Source: Bradyrhizobium ottawaense
GTDB taxonomy: Bacteria; Pseudomonadota; Alphaproteobacteria; Rhizobiales; Xanthobacteraceae
DNA length: 64,000 bases
Assembly (NCBI RefSeq): GCF_002278135.3
Contig: NZ_CP029425.2
Span: 5,680,001 to 5,744,000 of the forward strand
Direction: 5' to 3'
Shown here one piece after another: positions 26,676 to 35,694 of the stretch. Every line of letters starts with the position of its first letter. The first letter of the stretch is position 1. The notes under the pieces were generated by a model, which was given only the letters and a program-made list of their open reading frames with translations, ran no database searches and was not told the DNA's origin. Made by a program: the position numbers and the translations under genes.

Positions 26676-28010
26676 ATGATTTCCAGCACGGACGGCGCCG
26701 TCACGGCCGCGCCTCTTCGCACCGGTTTCCGTTGGCTCCAGCTCGTCATGGGCATCGTCTGCATGGCGATGATCGCCAACCTGCAATATGGCTGGACGCT
26801 GTTCGTCGATCCGATCGATGCGGCCCATCACTGGGGACGCGCCGCGATCCAGCTCGCCTTCACCGTCTTCGTCGTCACCGAGACCTGGCTGGTGCCGATC
26901 GAGGCCTGGTTCGTCGACAAATACGGCCCGCGCATCGTCGTCATGTTCGGCGGCGTGATGATCGCGCTGTCCTGGATTCTCAACTCCTATGCCGACAGTC
27001 TCACCTTGCTCTACGCGGCCGCGATCATCGGCGGCATGGGTGCGGGCGCGGTGTACGGCACCTGCGTCGGCAACGCGCTGAAATGGTTTCCCGACCGCCG
27101 GGGCCTTGCCGCCGGCGCGACCGCCGCGGGCTTCGGCGCGGGCGCCGCGCTCACCATCGTACCGATCGCGACCATGATCGCATCGAGCGGCTATCAGCAC
27201 GCCTTCTTCACCTTCGGCATCGGCCAGGGCGTGATCGTGTTCGTGCTCGCCTTCTTCATCCAGCCGCCGCGGCTCTCGATCCCGCCGAAGAAGAAGCAGC
27301 TCAACCTGCCGCAGACCAAGATCGACTTCACCCCGCCGCAGGTGCTGCGCAGCCCTATTTTCTGGGTGATGTATCTCGTTTTCGTCATGGTCGCATCCGG
27401 CGGCCTGATGACCGCGGCGCAGATCGGCCCGATCGCGCACGACTTCAAGATCGCCGATACCCCGGTCACGCTGGCCGGCTTCCAGATGGCGGCACTGACC
27501 TTCGCGATCTCGCTCGACCGCATCCTCGACGGTTTCGGACGCCCCTTCTTCGGCTGGGTCTCCGACACGATCGGCCGCGAGCACACCATGTTCATCGCCT
27601 TCGGCACCGCGGCGCTGATGCTGCTGACGCTGTCGGCTTACGGTCATGTCCCGGTCGTGTTCGTGCTCGCGACCGCCGTGTATTTCGGCGTGTTCGGCGA
27701 GATCTACTCGCTGTTCCCGGCGACCTGCGGCGACACCTTCGGCTCGAAATTCGCGACCACCAACAACGGCATGCTCTACACCGCGAAGGGCACCGCCTCC
27801 CTGCTCGTCCCGCTCGCCAGCGTGATCTCGGCGACCTACGGCTGGAAGGCCGTGTTCGTGGTCGCGGTCGCCCTGAACGCGACGGCGGCGCTGACGGCGC
27901 TGTTCGTGATCAAGCCGATGCGCCGTTCCTTCATCCTCGGCAAGGAAGCCGAGAGCGCGAGCACAGCAACCGGCAGGGCCGAGACCACTGCAAAGACCGA
28001 GACGGCGTAG
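26676..28010 (+). CDS. MFS oxalate/formate antiporter family permease, copy 2
   Basis: 444 residues from ATG 26676, which follows GGGAGG with a 6-nt spacer (a TTG one codon earlier is possible). Twelve helices and the same OxlT blocks as copy 1: NLQYGWTLFVDPIDAAHHWG, VDKYGPRIVVMFGGVMIALS, GMGAGAVYGTCVGNALKWFP, FFGWVSDTIGREHTMFIAFG and FGEIYSLFPATCGDTFGSKF. Copies 1 and 2 arose by duplication but have separate operators, leaders and terminators. They may differ in direction or affinity (oxalate uptake versus oxalate:formate exchange). The C-terminal 25 residues are Ser/Thr/Glu-rich. Confidence 0.92.
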   Translation: MISSTDGAVTAAPLRTGFRWLQLVMGIVCMAMIANLQYGWTLFVDPIDAAHHWGRAAIQLAFTVFVVTETWLVPIEAWFVDKYGPRIVVMFGGVMIALSWILNSYADSLTLLYAAAIIGGMGAGAVYGTCVGNALKWFPDRRGLAAGATAAGFGAGAALTIVPIATMIASSGYQHAFFTFGIGQGVIVFVLAFFIQPPRLSIPPKKKQLNLPQTKIDFTPPQVLRSPIFWVMYLVFVMVASGGLMTAAQIGPIAHDFKIADTPVTLAGFQMAALTFAISLDRILDGFGRPFFGWVSDTIGREHTMFIAFGTAALMLLTLSAYGHVPVVFVLATAVYFGVFGEIYSLFPATCGDTFGSKFATTNNGMLYTAKGTASLLVPLASVISATYGWKAVFVVAVALNATAALTALFVIKPMRRSFILGKEAESASTATGRAETTAKTETA

Positions 28011-28036
28011 CCGCCACTGACATTGCAGGGATCAAC

Positions 28037-28068
28037 AAGGGGCGCAGGGATGCGCCCCTTTCTTTTTC
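28037..28068 (+). terminator. rho-independent terminator after MFS copy 2
   Basis: AAGGGGCGCA (28037-28046) pairs with TGCGCCCCTT (28051-28060) over GGGA, then a T-run. Confidence 0.92.
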
Positions 28069-28135
28069 GCACCAAGCAAACGTCAGTATTGCTGTCGCAA
28101 GATTTTTCGGATCGCCCAAACCAGCGCTTGACGAT

Positions 28136-28152
28136 TGGCATTATGTATACCA
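28136..28152. promoter_or_regulatory. oxalate-regulon palindrome copy 8 (CBS gene)
   Basis: TGGCAT-TATGT-ATACCA, 2 nt after a TTGACG hexamer (28128-28133) and 33 nt before the CBS start codon. It may drive CBS, panE and FAH as one unit, since no terminator is seen between them. Confidence 0.75.
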
Positions 28153-28185
28153 CACTTCCTGCAACATTCACCCAGGGAGGTTGCA

Positions 28186-28614
28186 ATGCTGGTCGGAGAC
28201 ATTCTGCGCAAGAAGACGCCGCGCGTTGTCACGGTGCGAATGAACGAGACGGTGGGTATCGCCGCCAAGCTGATGCGCGCCAACAACATCAGCGCTCTCG
28301 TGGTCAAGGACGTGGTCCGCTCCGAGGGCAATACCGCCGTCGGCATGTTCACCGAGCGTGACGTGGTGCGCGCCGTCGCCGAGCACGGCGCGAATGCCGT
28401 CAACGTCAAGGTCTCGCAGCTCGTCTCGGTGCAGCAGCTGGTGTCCTGCACCTCCAGCGATACGATCGAGCAGGTCCGGCATCTGATGAACCGGCATCAC
28501 ATCCGCCATTTGCCCGTCATCGACGATTACAGCCTCGTCTCCGTCATCAGCATGCGCGACATCGCAGCTGCCATGGACGAGGCCATCAACGGCACGCCGC
28601 AAGCGGCCGCCTAA
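28186..28614 (+). CDS. CBS-domain pair protein
   Basis: 142 residues made only of two CBS motifs, residues about 1-65 (MLVGDILRKKTPRVVTVRMN, ANNISALVVKD, GMFTERDVVRAV) and 75-135 (VSQLVSVQQLVSCTSSDTIE, HHIRHLPVID, VISMRDIAAAM). Such Bateman modules bind adenine nucleotides or NAD and regulate partner proteins. The start ATG at 28186 has GGGAGG upstream; an earlier in-frame start would lie on the palindrome. It is the first gene of CBS-panE-FAH. A role as an energy-state sensor for oxalate metabolism is inferred only from regulation. Confidence 0.9.
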   Translation: MLVGDILRKKTPRVVTVRMNETVGIAAKLMRANNISALVVKDVVRSEGNTAVGMFTERDVVRAVAEHGANAVNVKVSQLVSVQQLVSCTSSDTIEQVRHLMNRHHIRHLPVIDDYSLVSVISMRDIAAAMDEAINGTPQAAA

Positions 28615-28712
28615 AGCGACGCACACTTCCCCTGTGACTACCGGCCGGCTCGGACACGTTCGAGCCGGACCGGATCTTTCGTCCCAAAATTCCGGTCTCC
28701 CGCGAGGATTTC

Positions 28713-29732
28713 ATGAAGATCTGCATCTACGGCGCCGGCGCAATCGGCGGATATCTCGGGGTTCAGCTTGCACGCGCAGGCGCCGATGTCAGCCTCATCG
28801 CGCGCGGCGCGCACCTTGCCGCAATGCGCGAGCGCGGCCTGACGCTGCTCGCGGGCGAGGAGAGGCACACCGTGCATCCGCGCTGCACCGACGATCCCGC
28901 CGAGCTCGGCGTGCAGGACTACATCATCATCACGCTGAAGGCGCATTCCATCACCGGCGTGATCGAGAAGATGCAGCCGCTGCTCGGGCAGCACACCCGC
29001 ATCGTCACCGCCGTCAACGGCATCCCCTATTGGTACTTCTACAAGCATGGCGGTCAGTACGAGAATTCGACGCTGGAGAGCATCGACCCCGGCGGGCGGC
29101 AGTGGCGCGAGATCGGCGCCGAGCGCGCCATCGGCTGCATCGTCTATCCCGCCACCGAGATCGAGGCGCCAGGCGTGATCCGCCACGTCTACGGCAACAA
29201 CTTCCCGCTCGGTGAGCCCTCCGGCGAGATCACGAGCGACGTGCAGCGCCTTGCCGATCTGTTCGTCGCGGCCGGGCTGAAGGCGCCGGTGCTCGACCGC
29301 ATCCGCGACGAGATCTGGCTCAAGCTGTGGGGCAATGTCTGCTTCAACCCGATCAGCGCGCTGACCCATGCAACGCTCGACGTGATCTGCACCGATCCGT
29401 CCACGCGTGCGCTGTCACGCGCGATCATGGTGGAGACGCAAGCGATCGCCGAGACGTTTGGGGTCAAATTCCGCGTCGACGTCGAGCGCCGCATCGAGGG
29501 CGCCCGCAAGGTCGGCGCGCACAAGACCTCGATGCTGCAGGATCTCGAGCGCGGCCGCCCGATGGAGATCGACCCGCTCGTCACCGTGGTGCAGGAGATG
29601 GGCCGCATCACCGGCATCGCGACGCCCGCGCTCGATTCGGTGCTGGCGATGGTGACCCAGCGCGCCCGCATCGCCGGGCTCTATGACGGCGTCTCGACAC
29701 CTTCAGATCCCCGCGCACTGGCGGTGGCGTGA
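28713..29732 (+). CDS. ketopantoate reductase (PanE/ApbA) family enzyme, candidate oxalyl-CoA reductase
   Basis: 339 residues with an N-terminal Rossmann fold (MKICIYGAGAIGGYLGVQLA). PanE catalytic-site patterns: ITLKAHSI, TAVNGIPYWYF, the lysine-containing WLKLWGNVCFNPISALTHAT and LERGRPMEIDPLV. True PanE supplies pantoate, but in Methylobacterium extorquens a PanE paralogue (PanE2) was reported as the oxalyl-CoA reductase that makes glyoxylate. Placement behind the CBS gene in the oxalate regulon, next to OxlT permeases and in the same window as gcl-hyi-glxR, favours that role here. The stop overlaps the FAH start by one base. A biosynthetic ketopantoate reductase remains possible. Confidence 0.85.
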   Translation: MKICIYGAGAIGGYLGVQLARAGADVSLIARGAHLAAMRERGLTLLAGEERHTVHPRCTDDPAELGVQDYIIITLKAHSITGVIEKMQPLLGQHTRIVTAVNGIPYWYFYKHGGQYENSTLESIDPGGRQWREIGAERAIGCIVYPATEIEAPGVIRHVYGNNFPLGEPSGEITSDVQRLADLFVAAGLKAPVLDRIRDEIWLKLWGNVCFNPISALTHATLDVICTDPSTRALSRAIMVETQAIAETFGVKFRVDVERRIEGARKVGAHKTSMLQDLERGRPMEIDPLVTVVQEMGRITGIATPALDSVLAMVTQRARIAGLYDGVSTPSDPRALAVA

Positions 29733-30517
29733 TGGCGGGCGAGATGAAGCAGTGGCTGCGCTTCCGGAATAATGGCGCGACCGGTTTCGGCACGCTGACG
29801 CCATCGGGCATCAGCGTGCACGAGGGCGAGATGTTCGGCCGCAACGCCGCGACCGGCAAGATTCTGGCGCTGTCGGAGGTCGAGCTGCTGGCGCCTTGCG
29901 CGCCCAGCAAGATCGTCGCGCTCTGGAATAATTTCCACGCGCTCGCCGCCAAGCTCAACCAGCCCGAGCCGCCGGAGCCGCTGTATCTGCTCAAGGCCAC
30001 CACCACCATCACGACGCCCGGCGCCGTGATCCGCCGTCCCTCCTATTACGACGGCAAGACCACCTATGAAGGCGAGCTCGGCATCGTCATCGGCAAGACC
30101 TGCGCGCGTGTCTCCCCCAGCGAAGCCAACAGCTGCATCTTCGGCTATACCTGCGTCAACGACATCACCGCCAACGACATCCTGACCAGCGACCCCACCT
30201 TCCCGCAATGGGCCCGCGCCAAGGGCATCGACGATTACGGCCCGTTCGGCCCGGTCATCGCAACCGGCCTCGATCCGGCCAAGCTGATCGTCCGCACCAT
30301 CCTCAACGGCGCGGAGCGGCAGAACTACCCGATCTCCGACATGATCTTCTCGGCGCAGGAGCTGGTCAGCAGGATCTCCCACGACATGACCCTGCTCCCC
30401 GGCGACCTCATCGCCGTCGGCACCTCGGTCGGCGTCGGCGTGATGAAGGAGCCGGTGAACACGGTCACCGTCGCGATCGACGGCATCGGCGAGCTCACCA
30501 ACGAGTTTCGGCTGTAG
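29732..30517 (+). CDS. fumarylacetoacetate hydrolase (FAH) family protein
   Basis: 261 residues from ATG 29732, which shares its A with the TGA of the preceding gene (TGATG coupling). FAH catalytic-domain features: ALWNNFHALAAKL, YLLKATTTITTPG, the metal-binding EGELGIVIGK, the GYTCVNDITANDI block, FGPVIATG and the C-terminal LLPGDLIAVGTSVGVGVMK. The family includes hydrolases of C-C bonds in 2-keto acids and oxaloacetate decarboxylases. The substrate is not shown. Tight coupling with the PanE-like enzyme implies a shared pathway. If the reductase makes glyoxylate, this enzyme could process a linked keto acid. Confidence 0.9.
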   Translation: MAGEMKQWLRFRNNGATGFGTLTPSGISVHEGEMFGRNAATGKILALSEVELLAPCAPSKIVALWNNFHALAAKLNQPEPPEPLYLLKATTTITTPGAVIRRPSYYDGKTTYEGELGIVIGKTCARVSPSEANSCIFGYTCVNDITANDILTSDPTFPQWARAKGIDDYGPFGPVIATGLDPAKLIVRTILNGAERQNYPISDMIFSAQELVSRISHDMTLLPGDLIAVGTSVGVGVMKEPVNTVTVAIDGIGELTNEFRL

Positions 30518-30535
30518 CTGCAAACACCGGCCCGA

Positions 30536-30606
30536 AGCCCGGATGAGCGAAGCGATATCCGGGACGGCTCTTCGCTGTGGTCCCGCAAGTCGCTGCGCTC
30601 ATGCGG
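30536..30606. repeat. dispersed intergenic repeat, copy 1 (left of the 38-aa gene)
   Basis: GCCCGGATGAGCGAAGCGAT begins a stretch of about 70 bp that ends GCGCTCATGCGGGCT; the ends and an internal TCCCGCAAGTCGCT-type block can pair. A diverged copy in the same orientation lies at 30852-30928. Confidence 0.75.
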
Positions 30607-30717
30607 GCTACTCACTTATTCTCGCTGCAGCGCGGCAAAATTGATCCGGCGCAAATCGCGCCGGCACGGCCGCCTTATCCTTCCCGGCAATCAGTTTCTG
30701 ACGCCAGGGAGGACGCC

Positions 30718-30834
30718 ATGACGAATGCAAGTAATGCACTTTTGTGGACGGCTCTGTACTTTGCTCTCGCGTTCGGTGCGATCTTCGCGGTCTGGTTCGC
30801 CGACAAGATGCGCTCGAACTTCCTCGAGAAATGA
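30718..30834 (+). CDS. 38-residue single-helix membrane protein
   Basis: 38 residues, MTNASNALLWTALYFALAFG then AIFAVWFADKMRSNFLEK: one hydrophobic helix of about 20 residues with a positively charged C-terminal end. A strong AGGGAGG Shine-Dalgarno sits 6 nt before the ATG, which is the best evidence that it is translated. It is flanked by the two copies of a dispersed repeat. The family is unknown. It may be a small subunit or regulator of a membrane complex. Confidence 0.68.
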   Translation: MTNASNALLWTALYFALAFGAIFAVWFADKMRSNFLEK

Positions 30835-30851
30835 TAGCGCGCACGGCGCAG

Positions 30852-30928
30852 CAGCCCGGATAAGCCAAGCGACATCGGGGACGACTCTTCGCATGGTCCC
30901 GCATGTCGCTCCGCTCGCGCGGGCTTCT
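30852..30928. repeat. dispersed intergenic repeat, copy 2 (right of the 38-aa gene)
   Basis: CAGCCCGGATAAGCCAAGCG to GCTCGCGCGGGCTTC, about 75% identical by eye to 30536-30606 in the same orientation. The rest of the gap up to 31160 contains another palindromic piece around 30946-30978 (GCCATGGCCGGCCTTGTCCC type) and no supported gene. Confidence 0.75.
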
Positions 30929-31160
30929 AACGCTGCTCGATCCGCCATGGCCGGCCTTGTCCCGGCAAGCCGGGCATGACGCGTGTGCGGAACGTCTGTC
31001 CGGGAAAACCCGGCACCTTCCGCGCCGCCCCACCCATCGGCCAATGCAACCAGCCGTGGATCACGGCGCCCGAAACAGCCCACAAGCCTGCCCGCCCCTT
31101 GCGCTCGGTTCCGCTCTTGGCAATCATGGCGAAAATGTGTGCCGGCGTGTGGAATTCACG

Positions 31161-32567
31161 ATGTGGCTGTTTTTCCTGATTGCCTGGTTCGGCCTGTTGG
31201 CCATCGTCGCGGTCGTCGCCCAGCAGGCGTTCGGTCACGACATCAGCCACCTGCCCGCTTGGTTCGCGGGCCTGCCGGTGCCGCAGCGCATCGCGACCGG
31301 AATATTCCCCGCCCTCGCGCTGACCCTGATCGGCGCTTCAGCCTGGCGGCTGTCGCGCCAGGACCGCAGCCTGAAGACGCTGCGTGACCGGCTGAAGAAA
31401 ACCCGCGAGGACGTCGTCGTTGCCCACGCTCTGCAAAACCACTTGGATGCCACCGTCCAGCATTTGATCGAGAGCGACCCGAGGGAGGCGGTCTCTGCGC
31501 TGCACGACAAGCTGGGCGAGACCGAGCAGCGCGCGCTGCTCCAGCAGGGCCGCAACCAATCCACCGACATGCACGACCAGCTCGCCGAAATCCGCAGTCG
31601 CCAGCAGCACCTGCGCGACATGGTCGGCAAGGTCGCCGAGCAGCGCCGCGCGGTCGAGCCGGTCTTCACCGAGATCCGCGACCGCCAGAACCAGCTCGAA
31701 CGCTCCCTGCACGATCTCGAGACCGACGACCGCAAGAACAACCTCGCCGATCGGCAGAGGGACATCGCGCGCGACGTGGCAGCGCTTCTGGGACGGGTGA
31801 ACAGCGTCCAGGAGACATTTGCGACACTCAACCAGTACAAGGAGGATCTGGCGAAATCCCACGCCGAGCTGGTGCCGCTGCGTGCCTCGGACGCCGGCAT
31901 CAACGCCCTGATCGGCGAGCTCAGCCTCGGCCACGAGCGCCTTGCCAAGACCATCGACGAGCTCGAGACCGGCGGCGAGACGCCGCTTGCCACGCGCGTC
32001 GAGACGTTGTCGAAGAACAAGATCGAGATCGAGCAGCGCCTCGCCCGCATCGACGACAGCTTCAACATTCTCAAAAGCATCCGGCTCGACTTCGAGGAGC
32101 TCGGCCAGCGCCAGGCGCAGCTCGAACGCTCGCTCGCCGATGTCGAAACGGACGCCGACGGCAAGACCCTTGCCGACCGCCAGAACGCGCTGAACGATTT
32201 CGTCCTGCAGTCACGCCAGCGCCTCGGCGCCCTGCAGGAGACGCTGGCGACGCTGAACGCCTTCAAGACGGAGCTGTCGAAGTCGCAGGCCGACCTCGTC
32301 CCGTTGAAGGCCCCAGTGTTCGGCATCGAGGCCTTGATCGCGGAGGTCGGTGCCACCCGCGATCTCCTCGCCAGGACCGTCGGCGAGATCGAGACGAATG
32401 GCGACGTCACCCTCGCCTCGCGTGTCGATGCGCTGACCCAAAGCAAGCGCGAGGTCGAAGACCGCCTCGCCCGCATCTTCGACAATTTCAACGCGCTCGA
32501 TGCCTTGCGCAAGGACATCGGCGGCATCTTCTCGACGATCAGGAACAGTTTGAACCGGATCGGGTGA
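31161..32567 (+). CDS. membrane-anchored coiled-coil protein with internal 142-residue duplication
   Basis: 468 residues. Two hydrophobic segments (residues about 2-20 and 44-63) anchor the N-terminus; the rest is charged, Leu-heptad coiled coil. Two long units are homologous: 175-303 (RQNQLERSLHDLETDDRK to DDSFNIL) and 317-445 (RQAQLERSLADVETDADG to FDNFNAL), a period of 142 residues. Each contains FATLN/LATLN-(N)YKEDL or FKTEL and LVPL blocks. The start at 31161 begins the first hydrophobic segment; the frame open upstream lies in repeats. No enzyme motif is seen. A structural or scaffold role at the envelope is a guess. Confidence 0.85.
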   Translation: MWLFFLIAWFGLLAIVAVVAQQAFGHDISHLPAWFAGLPVPQRIATGIFPALALTLIGASAWRLSRQDRSLKTLRDRLKKTREDVVVAHALQNHLDATVQHLIESDPREAVSALHDKLGETEQRALLQQGRNQSTDMHDQLAEIRSRQQHLRDMVGKVAEQRRAVEPVFTEIRDRQNQLERSLHDLETDDRKNNLADRQRDIARDVAALLGRVNSVQETFATLNQYKEDLAKSHAELVPLRASDAGINALIGELSLGHERLAKTIDELETGGETPLATRVETLSKNKIEIEQRLARIDDSFNILKSIRLDFEELGQRQAQLERSLADVETDADGKTLADRQNALNDFVLQSRQRLGALQETLATLNAFKTELSKSQADLVPLKAPVFGIEALIAEVGATRDLLARTVGEIETNGDVTLASRVDALTQSKREVEDRLARIFDNFNALDALRKDIGGIFSTIRNSLNRIG

Positions 32568-32748
32568 GAAGCCTGATAGCAGCACTCCGAAACATCCAGA
32601 CACATCACATCTGCGCGCGTCAGAGATATGCCGCCAACATGTCGCGGGGGTGCCGCAACTTGGTCGCATTCGGACGTCCATCTCTGAGGCGTGTCTGGGG
32701 GGGCACGGCACTGCCGTGTTTGGACCAAACCTTCTAGGGGTATCAGCT

Positions 32749-32946
32749 GTGAAGAAGATTGTAATTGCTCTGGGTGCCACGCTTGCTCTGGTGACGGCTG
32801 CGAACGCTGCGGATCTGCCGCGCCGCCAGCCGGTACCTGTCTATCCGGCGGAGCAGGCGCCGATCGGCAAGATGCCGATTGGCAAGAGCCCGGTTGGAAA
32901 GGCCCCTATCGGCAAGGCGCCCGGCCCGGTCGCTGCGCGCTACTGA
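32749..32946 (+). CDS. small secreted protein with PIGK pentapeptide repeats
   Basis: 65 residues from a GTG start (32749) with AGGGG upstream. A signal peptide (MKKIVIALGATLALVTAANA) is followed by a Pro-rich stretch and four tandem pentapeptides P(I/V)GK(M/S/A): PIGKM-PIGKS-PVGKA-PIGKA. The mature part is only about 45 residues, basic and without cysteines. It may be an envelope or surface protein. I know no function for such repeats. Confidence 0.75.
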   Translation: MKKIVIALGATLALVTAANAADLPRRQPVPVYPAEQAPIGKMPIGKSPVGKAPIGKAPGPVAARY

Positions 32947-33003
32947 CGCGCAACAGACCAAGCGCAAAACTGGCGTAAGCGGCCGACAGTCGAGGGGCAC
33001 AGC

Positions 33004-33654
33004 GTGACGAACAAACCTGATCGATCGGGACCCTGCATCCTTGCGGGGTTCGCCCTCGCGGCCATGATCGCGTGTACGACGCCCTCGGCCTCCGCCCACG
33101 AAGCGAACAAGCGCGTTGCCGACGCCAACGCGCTTGCCACGAGCGACTCCACATCGCGGCCTCAGCCGCAGTCGACGCGGCGCTCCGTCGCGCGCGCGGA
33201 GAAAGGTCCCTACTACGTCGACTTCCGTGCGCGAACCGCCGCGAGCTGGGGCCACGCCTTCGTCTGGTACGGCAAGACCAGCGAGAAGGCGGTCGAGGTC
33301 GCCGGGCTCACGCCGGCCGGCGACACGCTCGCCTACGTGCTCGGCCACGTCACCTTCGTGCCGTCGGAAACCGGTGCGAGCTACGGCGATCTCGATCCGG
33401 AATATCTGACCGCGAGCTATCGCGTCTACCTGAACGAAGCCGACGCCAAGCGCGTGTTCGCCTACATCAAGAAGAAGCAGGCGAACTCGCCGGTCTGGAA
33501 CGCCGAGACCATGAACTGCACCGGCTTCATCGGCGACATCGCCGAGTACATGGGCCTGGAAGTTCCCAATCGCTGGCAACGCCCGGAAAACTTCGTCAAC
33601 CGCCTCAAGGAAATAAACGGCGGCCGCCAGATGGTGCGGCTGTCGGCAGAGTAG
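33004..33654 (+). CDS. secreted hypothetical protein, conserved Cys/His pattern (216 aa)
   Basis: 216 residues. An N-terminal signal (CILAGFALAAMIACTTPSAS) contains MIAC, a weak lipobox, so it could be a lipoprotein or be cleaved after SASA. The domain from about residue 65 has YYVDFRARTAASWGHAFVWY with a His, LGHVTFVPSETGASYGDLD, and ETMNCTGFIGDIAEYMGLEV with the only mature-domain cysteine. His followed by Cys in such a setting recalls permuted papain-like (NlpC/P60-related) hydrolases. This is a fold guess only. It ends with a Gly/Arg-rich tail. Neighbour of another secreted protein. Confidence 0.82.
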   Translation: MTNKPDRSGPCILAGFALAAMIACTTPSASAHEANKRVADANALATSDSTSRPQPQSTRRSVARAEKGPYYVDFRARTAASWGHAFVWYGKTSEKAVEVAGLTPAGDTLAYVLGHVTFVPSETGASYGDLDPEYLTASYRVYLNEADAKRVFAYIKKKQANSPVWNAETMNCTGFIGDIAEYMGLEVPNRWQRPENFVNRLKEINGGRQMVRLSAE

Positions 33655-35669
<2,015 letters not shown>

Positions 35670-35694
35670 TCACCGCAAGAAGCGAGAGCAATCC

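Noticed and set aside
26156..28243. 695-codon plus-strand open frame crossing a terminator and an operator
   Set aside because: Out of frame with both MFS genes, Arg-rich, and spans the terminator at 26445-26475.
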